Counted from the first letter of the stretch, positions 26,487 to 35,380 are shown. The stretch: 64,000 bases of DNA from Dysgonomonas sp. UBA5412 (GCA_002409595.1 DHNQ01000029.1:400022-464021), one strand, 5' to 3'. Notes: generated from the sequence alone by a model not told the origin. Numbers and translations are program-made.

Positions 26487-27611
26487 ATGGAAATCAAGTT
26501 AATCAAACGTAAATCAAAAACCACAAATCGGGTTTCTCTTTCGTTGGAGTATTATATGGGATATACTAAAACCGAAGAGGGCAAAATCAAACACAATCGG
26601 AAGTACGAAACATTGGAATATTATTTGATTGATCCTGCACGTACTAAAGCTGAGAAAGAACATAATAAAACGAATCTTGAAATGGCTGAGGCTGTAAAAG
26701 CCAAACGATTGCTAGCTTCACAAAATAAACAGTATGGCTTTACAGTGGAATACAAGATAAGAACCAACCTAGTCGAATACATAAAAGGACTGATAGATCA
26801 ACGCAAAAACTCTCCGGGGAATTATGGAAATTGGGATAGTTCTCTAAAACATCTGATAGCTTATGCAGGGCATGACACCACTTTTGAAGGAGTAGACAAA
26901 GCGTTTGTAGAAGGTTTCAAAAACTATTTAGCCAATACCGCTAAGACAAAGAGTGGAACAAATCTTTCAGCCAATAGCCAAAGTAGCTACTTCTTAAAGC
27001 TGAAAGCGACATTGAACCAAGCCATTGAAGACGGCATTATCCCCCATAGTCCTGCACAAACAGTAAAGCCAGCCAAAACAGAAGATACCCACAGAGAATA
27101 TCTAACATTAGAAGAGTTACAAAAGCTAGTAAAGGAAGAATGTAAATTTCCTGTATTGAAGCAAGCATTCTTGTTTTCTTGTCTAACAGGTATGCGATGG
27201 AGTGATATTCAAAAACTGACTTGGAGCGAAGTGCAGGAAATGAACGGACAGACCCGAATCCTTTTCCGACAAAAAAAGACTAAAGGTTTTGAATATTTGG
27301 ATATATCAGACCAAGCTGTAAAGTATTTAGGAGAACGAGGAAAACCAGATGAGCGAGTATTTGTATCTCTCAAATATTCTGCATGGCACAATCAAGCATT
27401 AGAAAAATGGTGTATGAAAGCAGGGATACTGAAAGACATCACATTCCATTGTGGAAGACATACATTTGCAGTTATGCAGCTAAACTTAGGAACAGAAATT
27501 TATACAGTATCAAAGCTGTTGGGACATAAGGAATTGAAAACGACTCAAATTTATGCTCGTATTTTAGATGAGAAAAAGAGAGAGGCAGTAAATAAAATGC
27601 CTGAATTATAG
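26487..27611 (+). CDS. Tyrosine recombinase / integrase (Bacteroidetes type, with arm-binding domain)
   Basis: 374 residues. An N-terminal arm-type DNA-binding segment ('MEIKLIKRKSKTTNRVSLSLEYYMG', about residues 1-90) and a SAM-like core-binding domain (about 100-200) precede the catalytic domain. All catalytic positions are present: Arg in 'CLTGMRWSDIQ', Lys in 'QKKTKGFEYL', His-x-x-Arg in 'FHCGRHTF', His in 'LLGHKELKTTQ' and the nucleophile Tyr in 'IYARI'. It is intact and probably active. The ATG at 26487 is chosen because a promoter box follows the earlier ATG. Position next to mnmE suggests integration at that gene. No excisionase, mobilisation or phage gene is nearby. Confidence 0.9.
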   Translation: MEIKLIKRKSKTTNRVSLSLEYYMGYTKTEEGKIKHNRKYETLEYYLIDPARTKAEKEHNKTNLEMAEAVKAKRLLASQNKQYGFTVEYKIRTNLVEYIKGLIDQRKNSPGNYGNWDSSLKHLIAYAGHDTTFEGVDKAFVEGFKNYLANTAKTKSGTNLSANSQSSYFLKLKATLNQAIEDGIIPHSPAQTVKPAKTEDTHREYLTLEELQKLVKEECKFPVLKQAFLFSCLTGMRWSDIQKLTWSEVQEMNGQTRILFRQKKTKGFEYLDISDQAVKYLGERGKPDERVFVSLKYSAWHNQALEKWCMKAGILKDITFHCGRHTFAVMQLNLGTEIYTVSKLLGHKELKTTQIYARILDEKKREAVNKMPEL

Positions 27612-27640
27612 AATTTCTGTATAATTATATTGCATTTAAG

Positions 27641-27742
27641 TTAAGATGTCTTATCATTAAGATTTTTAGCATCTAAAAGCTCAATTTCATTTTTCAGATA
27701 GGCTAAGTCTATTTTCATTGGATGATATTTATCTAGATGCAT
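27641..27742 (-). pseudogene. Short orphan frame, possibly the C-terminal tail of a lost gene
   Basis: A minus-strand frame encodes 33 residues from an ATG ('MHLDKYHPMKIDLAYLKNEI', ending 'NDKTS'). It stays open 12 further codons upstream, to a stop at 27779-27781 where the TerD-like frame on the other strand begins. The composition is protein-like, but there is no family match I can name. It may be the remnant of a gene cut off at a junction near 27780. Confidence 0.3.
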
Positions 27743-27784
27743 ACTAAATAATTGCTTTTTGGTTTCAATTTTGAAGATTTATGT

Positions 27785-28615
27785 GTAAAAGCTGTATCAA
27801 ACCGTTTTGAACAAATCCCTACTGAAAGCAAGACAATGTATATTGACCCGATGTTGTTTAATATACCATTGGCGATAGGCGATAGAAGCGAGACTATACA
27901 GGATAACTCTTGTGCATTGATGGGAACTCGCTTCCCCGTGGAGGGTAATGCAGTCAGATTGTTTATGCAATGGGGAAAAGACCTTCCGGCACAACATCTG
28001 GATATGGATTTGAGTTGTCATATAGCTTTGTCTCATACAACTACGGTCTGCTCATACTATAACCTGACAGCTCCGGGTGCTAAACATAGCGGGGATATAA
28101 GAAGTATTCCTAATAAAGTGGGTACAGCGGAGTATATTGAACTAGATATAAACGAGCTAACTCGTGTCGGCGCTCAATATGTCGTTTTTACCTGTAATGC
28201 TTACAGTAATGGGGCTATCTCGCCTAATCTGGTAGTAGGATGGATGAACTCGGCTCATCCGATGAAGATATCCGAAAAAACGGGTGTAGCTTACGATCCG
28301 TCCTGTGTACAGCATCAGGTAAGAGTGTCTAAAAGTTTATCGAAAGGTTTGGTATTTGGAGTACTCGAAGTAACTACCCGTGAGATCATCTGGCTTGAAA
28401 TGCCTTTCGGCGGACAGATAGTTGCCAATATGAATGCAAAGAATGTGGAAGCGTTGATAGCAAAATTGAAAGGCAAAACTACCATAGGTAACTTACTGGC
28501 AATAAAAGCTGCGGCTCAGAATATTGAAATAATTGATGCCGACAATGCTGATGAATCTTACACTATGCAATGGGCAATGAATACGGCAGCTGTGACGAAG
28601 TTGCTGATTGATTAG
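27785..28615 (+). pseudogene. TerD-like domain protein, 5'-truncated
   Basis: Open to a TTG at 27752, but with no ATG before residue 29 and no family-like N-terminus. The body reads as a TerD-type beta sandwich: 'DMDLSCHIAL', 'YYNLTAPGAKHSGDI', 'GTAEYIELDINEL' and 'QYVVFTCNAYSNG'. An extension with 'AYDPSCVQHQVRVS' and 'IIWLEMPFGG' follows. This combination recalls the C-terminal part of long, multi-domain TerD-containing proteins of several hundred residues or more. The 5' part is missing, the break lies near 27780, and there are no other ter genes, so I call it a remnant. A shorter functional protein starting at an internal ATG (27838) cannot be excluded. Confidence 0.55.
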
Positions 28616-28624
28616 AGAAAAAAT

Positions 28625-28653
28625 AGGCAAGGTATTTTATGAGTACCTTGCCT
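28625..28653 (+). terminator. Hairpin after the TerD-like frame
   Basis: Perfect 10-bp stem AGGCAAGGTA / TACCTTGCCT with a 9-base loop; the T run after it is weak (GTAAATTTT). Confidence 0.6.
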
Positions 28654-28802
28654 GTAAATTTTAAAGGTATCACTACGAATGTATATAGTTAATTACCATA
28701 TTGCTTTGTAGATAAAAAAGGACGCTTTCATCAAATACGACATAAGGACTACCTATTTTAAAACAAAGAACTCTTTGTATATCACAAAACAGAACAGCTC
28801 GT

Positions 28803-28946
28803 TATTTTGGCTTAAGCTATAAAAACTGCACAGACTAAAAGTATATATACCTCAAAACAAAAACATTCGAGAGCTAATAATATTATATTTTCAATAATAG
28901 TTACTAAGAAAAAAGAACAAGAGGTAAATAATAAGATCTCCTCGCG
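28803..28946 (+). pseudogene. Fossil 3' tail of a second copy of the large secreted protein gene
   Basis: Aligns without gaps to 6698-6768, which spans the last codons and stop of the secreted protein gene. By hand count about 56 of 71 bases agree. The similarity continues into the downstream terminator ('ACTAAG...GAAC..GAGG...TAAGAT.TCCTCGCG', about 42 of 50). Translated, it reads I-L-A-stop-A-I-K-T-A-Q-T-K-S-I-Y against I-M-A-W-A-V-K-T-A-Q-T-K-G-I-Y in the intact gene, so it is not coding. No upstream coding similarity was found. Confidence 0.75.
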
Positions 28947-29102
28947 CTCCTTTTATTTTCAGAATATTAGGAAGATCCATTTTTGCATACTTCCTGATCT
29001 TCAATCAATCACTATACATAAGAGAGCCTGATTCCTCTGAAGGGTTTAAACATTCGATTTACAAAAGTGTTAATTAAAGACAATAGGTTTTCCTTTTTGT
29101 CG

Positions 29103-29110
29103 TATATTTG
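29103..29110 (+). promoter_or_regulatory. -7 box TATATTTG, DUF3298 lipoprotein
   Basis: TAnnTTTG match 21 bases before the ATG at 29132. Confidence 0.5.
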
Positions 29111-29131
29111 TACAGTTAAAACATATGTAAT

Positions 29132-29977
29132 ATGAAAGCTATAAAATCTTCTTTTTGTTTATTTGTGATGGCACTCTTAGTTTTATCGTCTTGTAAAACA
29201 GAGAAGAAGACTGATGTACCTAATGATGTGGTCTATGACTCAATATCTGTTGCCAGAATCTATCATTTGGATAATGACTCTACAAAACCATCTTGCTCCC
29301 TTAAGATAAACTATATCTTCCCTATCAAATACACAGATGAGAAGGTGTTGGCTAATATGCAAAAAGAGCTAAACTATGCAATGATGGAGGATGAAAAATA
29401 TGAAAATCTAAAGCCTGCAGCAGCTGTTGACAAATATATTGAAGACTATATAGAGAACTACAAAAATGATGCTAAGGAACAATTTCCCGATTGGCAGGAC
29501 TCTCACGACACCGAAGATTATTTTTCCTATTACAAAACTTTGAATACAAAAATTTTATTTGATATGGGAGGCATTACGTCCTATCAAATATCCTCCATGG
29601 ATTATAAAGGAGGAGCAAATTCGTCGACAGCCTATCGCAATATTGTATTAGACCTTCAAACAGGCAATACTGTGAAAGAACAAGATATATTTCGCTCCGA
29701 ATACAAGAAATTATTAAACGATATGCTAATTCGTAAGATAGTTAATCAAAACAAGGTACAAAAACCGGAGGATCTTTTAGAATTTGGATATTGGGGAATA
29801 GAAGACCTGACCTCAAACAATAATTTTTCAGTCGACTCAGCAGGACTAACCTATATTTTTAATCCCGGAGAATACTCTGCACCCAGTTTAGGCGAGATTC
29901 GTGTATTTTTGCCATATAACGAAATACAAGATATGCTAAATATCAACTCTCCAATATATAGATTTTCAGAAAAATAA
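29132..29977 (+). CDS. DUF3298/RsiV-like lipoprotein
   Basis: 281 residues. Lipobox 'LSSC' with Cys at about residue 21. A DUF4163-like N-terminal part is followed by a DUF3298 part ('SSMDYKGGANSSTAYRNIVLDLQTG', 'FNPGEYSAPSLGEIRVFLPYNEI'). This is the fold of the extracytoplasmic domain of anti-sigma factor RsiV, which binds lysozyme in Bacillus; stand-alone lipoproteins of this type in Bacteroidetes have no proven role. rsmG starts one base after its stop, so the two are co-transcribed. Confidence 0.8.
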   Translation: MKAIKSSFCLFVMALLVLSSCKTEKKTDVPNDVVYDSISVARIYHLDNDSTKPSCSLKINYIFPIKYTDEKVLANMQKELNYAMMEDEKYENLKPAAAVDKYIEDYIENYKNDAKEQFPDWQDSHDTEDYFSYYKTLNTKILFDMGGITSYQISSMDYKGGANSSTAYRNIVLDLQTGNTVKEQDIFRSEYKKLLNDMLIRKIVNQNKVQKPEDLLEFGYWGIEDLTSNNNFSVDSAGLTYIFNPGEYSAPSLGEIRVFLPYNEIQDMLNINSPIYRFSEK

Positions 29978-29978
29978 C

Positions 29979-30599
29979 ATGAACATAATACTTAAATATT
30001 TCCCTAATATAACATCGGAGCAAAAAAAGCAATTCGAAGCACTATATGATCTGTATGTCGATTGGAACTCAAAGATCAATGTAATATCCCGAAAAGATAT
30101 TGAAAATCTATACACCCACCACGCATTACATTCCTTAGCGATTGCCAAACTCATAACATTCACCGATGGCAGTCAGATAATGGATGTAGGAACAGGAGGA
30201 GGCTTTCCCGGAATTCCCTTAGCCATTCTTTTTCCTAAATGTAAATTTCTGTTAGTAGACAGCATTGGAAAAAAAGTCAGAGTAGCCACAGAAGTTGCAC
30301 AAGCTATTGGTTTGAAAAATGTCGAATTTCGCCATTGCAGAGCAGAAGACGAAAAAAGGACATTCGACTTTGTAGTAAGTCGGGCAGTGATGCCCTTACC
30401 CGATTTGGTGAAAATCGTGAAAAAGAATGTATCGAAAGAGCAACGAAATGCACTACCCAATGGTATAATCTGCCTAAAAGGTGGAAACTTGGATAGTGAA
30501 CTCAAACCGTTTAAGAAAACAGCAGAAGCCGATGATCTGTCTATGTACTTTGAAGAAGAATACTTTAAGACAAAAAAGATAGTCTACGTCTTAATTTAA
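29979..30599 (+). CDS. rsmG: 16S rRNA (guanine527-N7)-methyltransferase
   Basis: 206 residues. It methylates G527 of 16S rRNA with SAM; loss gives low-level streptomycin resistance in other bacteria. Seen: 'LYDLYVDWNSKINVISRKD' at the N-terminus, SAM motif 'MDVGTGGGFPGIPLAI' (about residues 67-82), 'FRHCRAED' and 'FVVSRAV'. It lies downstream of and tightly joined to the DUF3298 lipoprotein gene. No terminator is evident after it. Confidence 0.95.
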   Translation: MNIILKYFPNITSEQKKQFEALYDLYVDWNSKINVISRKDIENLYTHHALHSLAIAKLITFTDGSQIMDVGTGGGFPGIPLAILFPKCKFLLVDSIGKKVRVATEVAQAIGLKNVEFRHCRAEDEKRTFDFVVSRAVMPLPDLVKIVKKNVSKEQRNALPNGIICLKGGNLDSELKPFKKTAEADDLSMYFEEEYFKTKKIVYVLI

Positions 30600-30991
30600 T
30601 ATATATTACTCATATTTGGATTATTCAATTTCAATCAGGCTCTAAGATAAGATCTTGACATATATTACTTATACATTTGTTTAGTACCTAATACACCAAT
30701 AGATTTTTTTCAGAGAATGAAAAAAAATTTAAGCTACCGAAGATCGTAAATCTCTAATTTTCTATTTTCAAGTCCTCTTTACCACTTAGGATAAGCACTA
30801 AATCAAACACTTACCCATTTATATTGATTTATTACAAACTGACTTATACTCCGACTTTGTCAGAAACTAAAGGATATTCTATTTTTGTATTATTATAACA
30901 TTAGTTATAGCAAGAAACTGTTAACTTTCATAGGAAAGTTATATCTTTATAGTATTATTAATTTTAATGAAAAGTCTTTATAGATAGCTAT
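30600..30991. other. 392-bp intergenic region before the MBL gene
   Basis: A/T-rich. A TATTTTTG box at 30890-30897 could start a leader of about 95 bases containing a small stem (TAACTTTC / GAAAGTTA at 30922-30941). No recognisable RNA gene. Confidence 0.4.
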
Positions 30992-31633
30992 ATGAACGTA
31001 AAAATATTCGAATTTAATCCCATTAGTGAGAACACATATATTGCATACGATGAAACAAAAGAATGTGTTATAATAGATCCGGGTTGTTTTTTCCCTGACG
31101 AAAAAGTTTTATTACTCGACTTTATCTTGGATAATGACCTTGTTGTGAAACATTTATTAAATACCCATCTCCATTTTGACCATGTATTTGGAAACAATTT
31201 TATATATGAACAGTTTAAGCTCGAAACAGAGGCCAACAAAGGAGACGAATTTCTGTTGGAGGAAATGCCTACACAACTGCAAATGTTTGGTTTCAAAAAT
31301 GAAGGAGCAATCATTCCCAAAATTGGGAAATATCTAAAAGAAAACGATATTGTAAAGTTTGGAAAACAGCAATTTGTCGTTTTTGAAGTACCCGGACATT
31401 CGCCTGGCAGCCTAGCCTTCTACAATGAAAAAGCAGGTTGTGTATTTGTTGGCGATGCCCTATTCAGAGGAAGTGTGGGACGTACGGATCTGGCGGGAGG
31501 GAATCATCAACAATTAATCAAAGGCATTAAAGAAAAGTTGCTAACATTACCCAAAGAAACTGTCGTATATTCAGGGCATGGACCTCTGACGACAATAGGA
31601 GACGAGATCAAAAGTAATTTTTATTTACAATAA
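30992..31633 (+). CDS. MBL-fold metallo-hydrolase, glyoxalase II-like
   Basis: 213 residues. The metallo-beta-lactamase signature 'THLHFDHVFG' (about residues 57-66) gives the HxHxDH zinc site. Further ligands are His in 'VPGHSPGS', Asp in 'FVGDALF' and His in 'YSGHGPLTT'. The short form without a substrate-binding helical tail resembles YcbL-type proteins; the natural substrate is unknown, probably a thioester. It lies 19 bp upstream of gcvP and may share its transcript. Confidence 0.85.
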   Translation: MNVKIFEFNPISENTYIAYDETKECVIIDPGCFFPDEKVLLLDFILDNDLVVKHLLNTHLHFDHVFGNNFIYEQFKLETEANKGDEFLLEEMPTQLQMFGFKNEGAIIPKIGKYLKENDIVKFGKQQFVVFEVPGHSPGSLAFYNEKAGCVFVGDALFRGSVGRTDLAGGNHQQLIKGIKEKLLTLPKETVVYSGHGPLTTIGDEIKSNFYLQ

Positions 31634-31652
31634 AACAGACGAGGAAATACTT

Positions 31653-34505
31653 ATGAAAAGCGAAAGATTTGAATCCCGACACATTGGTATCAATGAACAC
31701 GATGAGAGAGTGATGCTGAACAAAATAGGTGCAAAATCTCTTGATGAACTTATTGAACAAACTATACCTCAGGATATTCGTTTAGAAAGAGGATTGCATT
31801 TACCCGAAGCACTCAGCGAGCATGAGTATGCAGAAGAGATGGCTTTGATGGCTTCAAAAAATCGAATAAATGCATGCTATATCGGTATGGGGTGGTATGA
31901 CACTGTTGTGCCTGCACCAATCTTCCGCAATGTATTCGAGAATCCTGTTTGGTACACCTCCTACACTCCATATCAGGCTGAAATATCTCAAGGACGTCTC
32001 GAAGCATTGATGAATTTTCAGACTATGGTTAGCCAACTCACAGCCCTACCTTTATCCAACTGTTCATTGTTGGATGAGGCTACTGCCGGAGCAGAAGCCG
32101 CAACCATGATGCATGCTTTACGCACTCGCGAACAAATAAAAAATAATGCAAATAAACTTTTTGTTGACAAAAATATTTTTCCACAAACGTTAGCCGTCAT
32201 CAATACACGCAGTCAGCCGCAGGGAATAGAAGTTGTGGTAGGCGATTTTCAGCAAACAGAATTAGACAATGGGTTCTTTGGAGCAATCATACAATATCCA
32301 AACTCAGAAGGGCATGTGGTCGATTATTCCGCCTTTACACAAAAAGCTCATGCAGCAGAATGTAAAGTCGCTGTTGCCACAGACCTTATGGCTCTGACTC
32401 TCTTGGTTCCTCCCGGCGAATGGGGAGCAGATATTGCTTTCGGCAGCAGCCAGAGATTTGGAGTTCCAATGTTTTATGGTGGACCTTCTGCCGGATTTTT
32501 TGCCACTAAAGAAGAATATAAGCGAAATGTACCGGGACGTATAATAGGCATATCAAAAGATACTTATGGTAAATCAGCATATCGCATGGCTTTGCAGACT
32601 CGTGAGCAACATATAAAGAGAGAAAAGGCGACTTCTAATATCTGTACTGCACAGGCTTTGCTTGCCACTATGGCGGGCTTCTATGCTGTATATCATGGAC
32701 CTAAAGGATTAAGAAGAATTGCAAAACGAATTCATTCCGTGACAGCACTTATTGCAGACGAATTGCGTGAACTCGGTTACACAATTGTTCACAATCAATA
32801 TTTTGACACTCTAAAAATCATTTTACCGGTAAATATAGATCAGGATTCAGTCCGTATGTATTCCGAAATGCGAGATATAAACCTGCGTTATTTCGAAAGT
32901 GGAGAATTAGGAATAAGCATAGACGAGACTATTACCGAATATAAGGCTCACGAACTATTGGCTTTATTCTCTTTAGCAGTAGGACGCACGGAAGTGTTTA
33001 TGATAGACGATCTGCCTGAAAAAATGATATTGAAAGATGACTTCTTACGAAAAAGCCCTTTCTTACAGCACGACGTATTCAATTCATATCATACCGAAAC
33101 TGAACTAATGCGCTACATCAAACGGTTAGACAGAAAGGATATTTCGCTTGCACATTCTATGATTTCGTTAGGATCTTGTACAATGAAGCTAAATGCAGCC
33201 TCAGAATTGTTGCCACTATCTTTGGGTGGATTCCAAAACATACATCCTTTTGCACCTAAATCTCAGACACAAGGATATAATGAACTCATTGAAGAATTGG
33301 GAGAATACTTGAAAGAAATAACTGGCTTTGCAGGAGTTAGCTTCCAGCCAAACTCCGGAGCGGCCGGTGAATATGCAGGATTGATGACCATCCGCAAATA
33401 TCAGGAAAGCATAGGAGAAGGGCATCGCAATATAATATTAATTCCGGCATCAGCACACGGAACTAATCCAGCGTCAGCAATTCAAGCCGGATATGAAACA
33501 GTAACTATCGACTGCGACTCTCATGGAAATGTAGTTCTGGAAGATTTAAGGACAAAAGCAGAATTACACAAAGATAAGCTAGCAGGCTGTATGATCACAT
33601 ATCCGTCTACTCATGGAATCTTTGAAAAGAAAATAAAGGAAATGTGTCAGGTTGTCCACGACAATGGAGGGCAAGTTTATATGGACGGAGCCAATATGAA
33701 TGCTCAAGTAGGCTTAACCAATCCGGGCTTTATTGGAGCAGATGTATGCCATCTGAATTTGCACAAGACATTTGCAATACCTCACGGAGGAGGAGGACCG
33801 GGAGAAGGCCCTATCTGTGTTGCAGAACACCTTGTCCCATTCCTACCACATCACCCCGAAGAAGACGGCAGTTGTGTAAACACAGTTGCATCTGCACCTT
33901 ATGGCAGCGCAGGCATACTTCCTATCACTTACGGATATATACGCATGATGGGTCCTGAGGGATTGACTCGTGCTACTAAAATAGCAATTTTGAGCGCTAA
34001 CTATTTAGTAGAATGCCTAAAAGACACATACGGCATTGTATATACCGGAATATCGGGCAGAGTAGGACACGAACTAATATTGGAATGTCGCAAGATAAAG
34101 GAAACATCAGGCATCACAGAATCGGATATTGCAAAGCGCTTGATGGATTATGGATACCACGCCCCCACACTATCGTTTCCTGTTCATGGAACTTTGATGA
34201 TAGAACCAACTGAGAGCGAAAGTCTTGCAGAACTCAATAGATTTGTAGATACAATGAATCAGATCTGGGAAGAAATTAAAGAAGTAGAAAACGGAACGTA
34301 TACTAAGGAAGATAATGTATTGGTAAATGCTCCACATCCCGAATACGAAGTTTGTGGAGATGAATGGAAACATGCCTATCCTCGTTCCAAGGCTGCTTAT
34401 CCTTTAGAATTTGTAAAAGACAATAAATTTTGGATCAATGTGGCACGCGTAGACAATGCCTATGGTGATCGAAACTTAGTTACTTGTTTATGCGATATGG
34501 GATAA
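31653..34505 (+). CDS. gcvP: Glycine dehydrogenase (decarboxylating), P protein
   Basis: 950 residues, a full-length fused P protein (P1+P2). It decarboxylates glycine and passes the methylamine to the lipoyl H protein. The PLP lysine is in 'LHKTFAIPHGGGGPG' (about residue 705). 'NACYIGMGWYDT' and 'SLGSCTMKLN' are also diagnostic. No gcvT, gcvH or lpd is adjacent, so the rest of the system lies elsewhere. No glycine riboswitch fits in the 19-bp gap upstream. Confidence 0.97.
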   Translation: MKSERFESRHIGINEHDERVMLNKIGAKSLDELIEQTIPQDIRLERGLHLPEALSEHEYAEEMALMASKNRINACYIGMGWYDTVVPAPIFRNVFENPVWYTSYTPYQAEISQGRLEALMNFQTMVSQLTALPLSNCSLLDEATAGAEAATMMHALRTREQIKNNANKLFVDKNIFPQTLAVINTRSQPQGIEVVVGDFQQTELDNGFFGAIIQYPNSEGHVVDYSAFTQKAHAAECKVAVATDLMALTLLVPPGEWGADIAFGSSQRFGVPMFYGGPSAGFFATKEEYKRNVPGRIIGISKDTYGKSAYRMALQTREQHIKREKATSNICTAQALLATMAGFYAVYHGPKGLRRIAKRIHSVTALIADELRELGYTIVHNQYFDTLKIILPVNIDQDSVRMYSEMRDINLRYFESGELGISIDETITEYKAHELLALFSLAVGRTEVFMIDDLPEKMILKDDFLRKSPFLQHDVFNSYHTETELMRYIKRLDRKDISLAHSMISLGSCTMKLNAASELLPLSLGGFQNIHPFAPKSQTQGYNELIEELGEYLKEITGFAGVSFQPNSGAAGEYAGLMTIRKYQESIGEGHRNIILIPASAHGTNPASAIQAGYETVTIDCDSHGNVVLEDLRTKAELHKDKLAGCMITYPSTHGIFEKKIKEMCQVVHDNGGQVYMDGANMNAQVGLTNPGFIGADVCHLNLHKTFAIPHGGGGPGEGPICVAEHLVPFLPHHPEEDGSCVNTVASAPYGSAGILPITYGYIRMMGPEGLTRATKIAILSANYLVECLKDTYGIVYTGISGRVGHELILECRKIKETSGITESDIAKRLMDYGYHAPTLSFPVHGTLMIEPTESESLAELNRFVDTMNQIWEEIKEVENGTYTKEDNVLVNAPHPEYEVCGDEWKHAYPRSKAAYPLEFVKDNKFWINVARVDNAYGDRNLVTCLCDMG

Positions 34506-34521
34506 AAAACCTAAAATACAT

Positions 34522-34529
34522 TATATTTG
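34522..34529 (+). promoter_or_regulatory. -7 box TATATTTG, HMA-NlpE pair
   Basis: TAnnTTTG match about 58 bases before the ATG at 34588. Confidence 0.5.
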
Positions 34530-34587
34530 TAAACATAATTGAAGTAAAAACCGTTTATTTATAATAATAAACACAATATATAGAACT

Positions 34588-34908
34588 ATGAGAATGAAGA
34601 TTTTTTTAATAACACTAGTATTAACCCTTGGCTTAGGAACAACTTTAGTTGCCCAAAACCAGAAAGCTCCATTGAAGAATGATAAGGAAACTGTTTTGTT
34701 CGACGTATCAATGACTTGTGAAAACTGTCAGAAACGAATCGAGAAAAATATTGCTTTCGAAAAAGGGGTTACAGATATGAAAGTCGATCTTGCAAATAAG
34801 ACTGTATTAGTTGAGTTCAAAAAGACTCAGACATCGGTTGACAAACTACAAGCAGCCATTGCAAAGTTAGGATATGATGTAAAAATACATAAAGACGGAA
34901 AAGAATGA
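34588..34908 (+). CDS. Exported heavy-metal-associated (HMA) domain protein
   Basis: 106 residues. A signal peptide (about residues 1-25, ending 'LVAQN') precedes a single HMA ferredoxin-like domain with the metal-binding motif 'MTCENCQKRI' (CxxC, about residues 46-55) and the C-terminal 'IAKLGYDVKIHK'. HMA domains bind Cu(I) or similar soft metals; the signal peptide places this one outside the cytoplasm, so it may be a periplasmic metal shuttle. The ATG at 34594 is an alternative start. The next gene overlaps by four bases (ATGA) and is NlpE-like, which supports a copper role. Confidence 0.85.
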   Translation: MRMKIFLITLVLTLGLGTTLVAQNQKAPLKNDKETVLFDVSMTCENCQKRIEKNIAFEKGVTDMKVDLANKTVLVEFKKTQTSVDKLQAAIAKLGYDVKIHKDGKE

Positions 34909-35360
34909 AAAAGTTATTTATTATGATTGCTGCTGCAGCATTATTATATAGTTGTGGTGGTAACACTCAAAAAAAAGAAGAATCTCAGGCCTCAGTCGAA
35001 GATTTTTCAGCGATTGCCGAATCTGTTTCGGATGGACATAATGCACAGAATTCTTTAGATTATGAAGGCATCTATACCGGAACACTACCTACGGCAAGTG
35101 GTGAGGGAATGTTGGTTACTATTACATTAAGCGATAGTACATATACCAGAAACATCGAATATATAGGTAAAAAAGGTAGCAAAACTGAAGAAAAAGGTAA
35201 ATATACATGGGGCAAAGATGGCAGTGTAATCACACTCCAGAATGTAGATAAAGAGTCTCCAAGCCAATATTTTGTTGGAGAAAACACCTTAACTCAGTTA
35301 GATATGGATGGTAATAAAATAACCGGAGATATGGCAGAATTATATATTTTGAAAAAGTAA
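34905..35360 (+). CDS. NlpE-like copper-stress lipoprotein
   Basis: 151 residues. Lipobox 'LYSC' (Cys about residue 17) followed by GGNTQ. The NlpE N-terminal-like barrel covers about residues 48-150: 'YEGIYTGTLPTASGEGMLVTITL', 'YTRNIEYIGKKG', 'GKYTWGKDGSVITL' and 'LTQLDMDGNKI'. In E. coli NlpE senses surface and copper stress through Cpx; the CxxC of NlpE is absent here. It is translationally coupled to the HMA protein, and a strong terminator follows. Confidence 0.8.
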   Translation: MKKLFIMIAAAALLYSCGGNTQKKEESQASVEDFSAIAESVSDGHNAQNSLDYEGIYTGTLPTASGEGMLVTITLSDSTYTRNIEYIGKKGSKTEEKGKYTWGKDGSVITLQNVDKESPSQYFVGENTLTQLDMDGNKITGDMAELYILKK

Positions 35361-35380
35361 AAAATTCTAACGATTATAAA

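Larger units (their letters stand above)
28616..29131. other. 516-bp region with terminator and decayed duplicate
   Basis: Contains the hairpin after the TerD-like frame, then a decayed copy of the 3' end of the large secreted protein gene (28803-28946), and the promoter of the DUF3298 lipoprotein. No intact gene. Confidence 0.7.

Noticed and set aside
27615..27622. TTCTGTAT as a right attachment site for the integrase
   Set aside because: Only 8 of the 18 bases at the trmE end match and the following bases differ, so it is compatible with chance in AT-rich DNA. Kept only as a note.
27785..28615. Tellurite resistance determinant
   Set aside because: Only one TerD-like fold, 5'-truncated, with no terABCEFZ neighbours; resistance cannot be claimed.
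26314..29131. Prophage or conjugative element
   Set aside because: Apart from the integrase there are no structural, replication, mobilisation or relaxase genes.
31634..31652. Glycine riboswitch ahead of gcvP
   Set aside because: Only 19 bp separate gcvP from the MBL gene, and the region before the MBL gene shows no glycine aptamer pattern.
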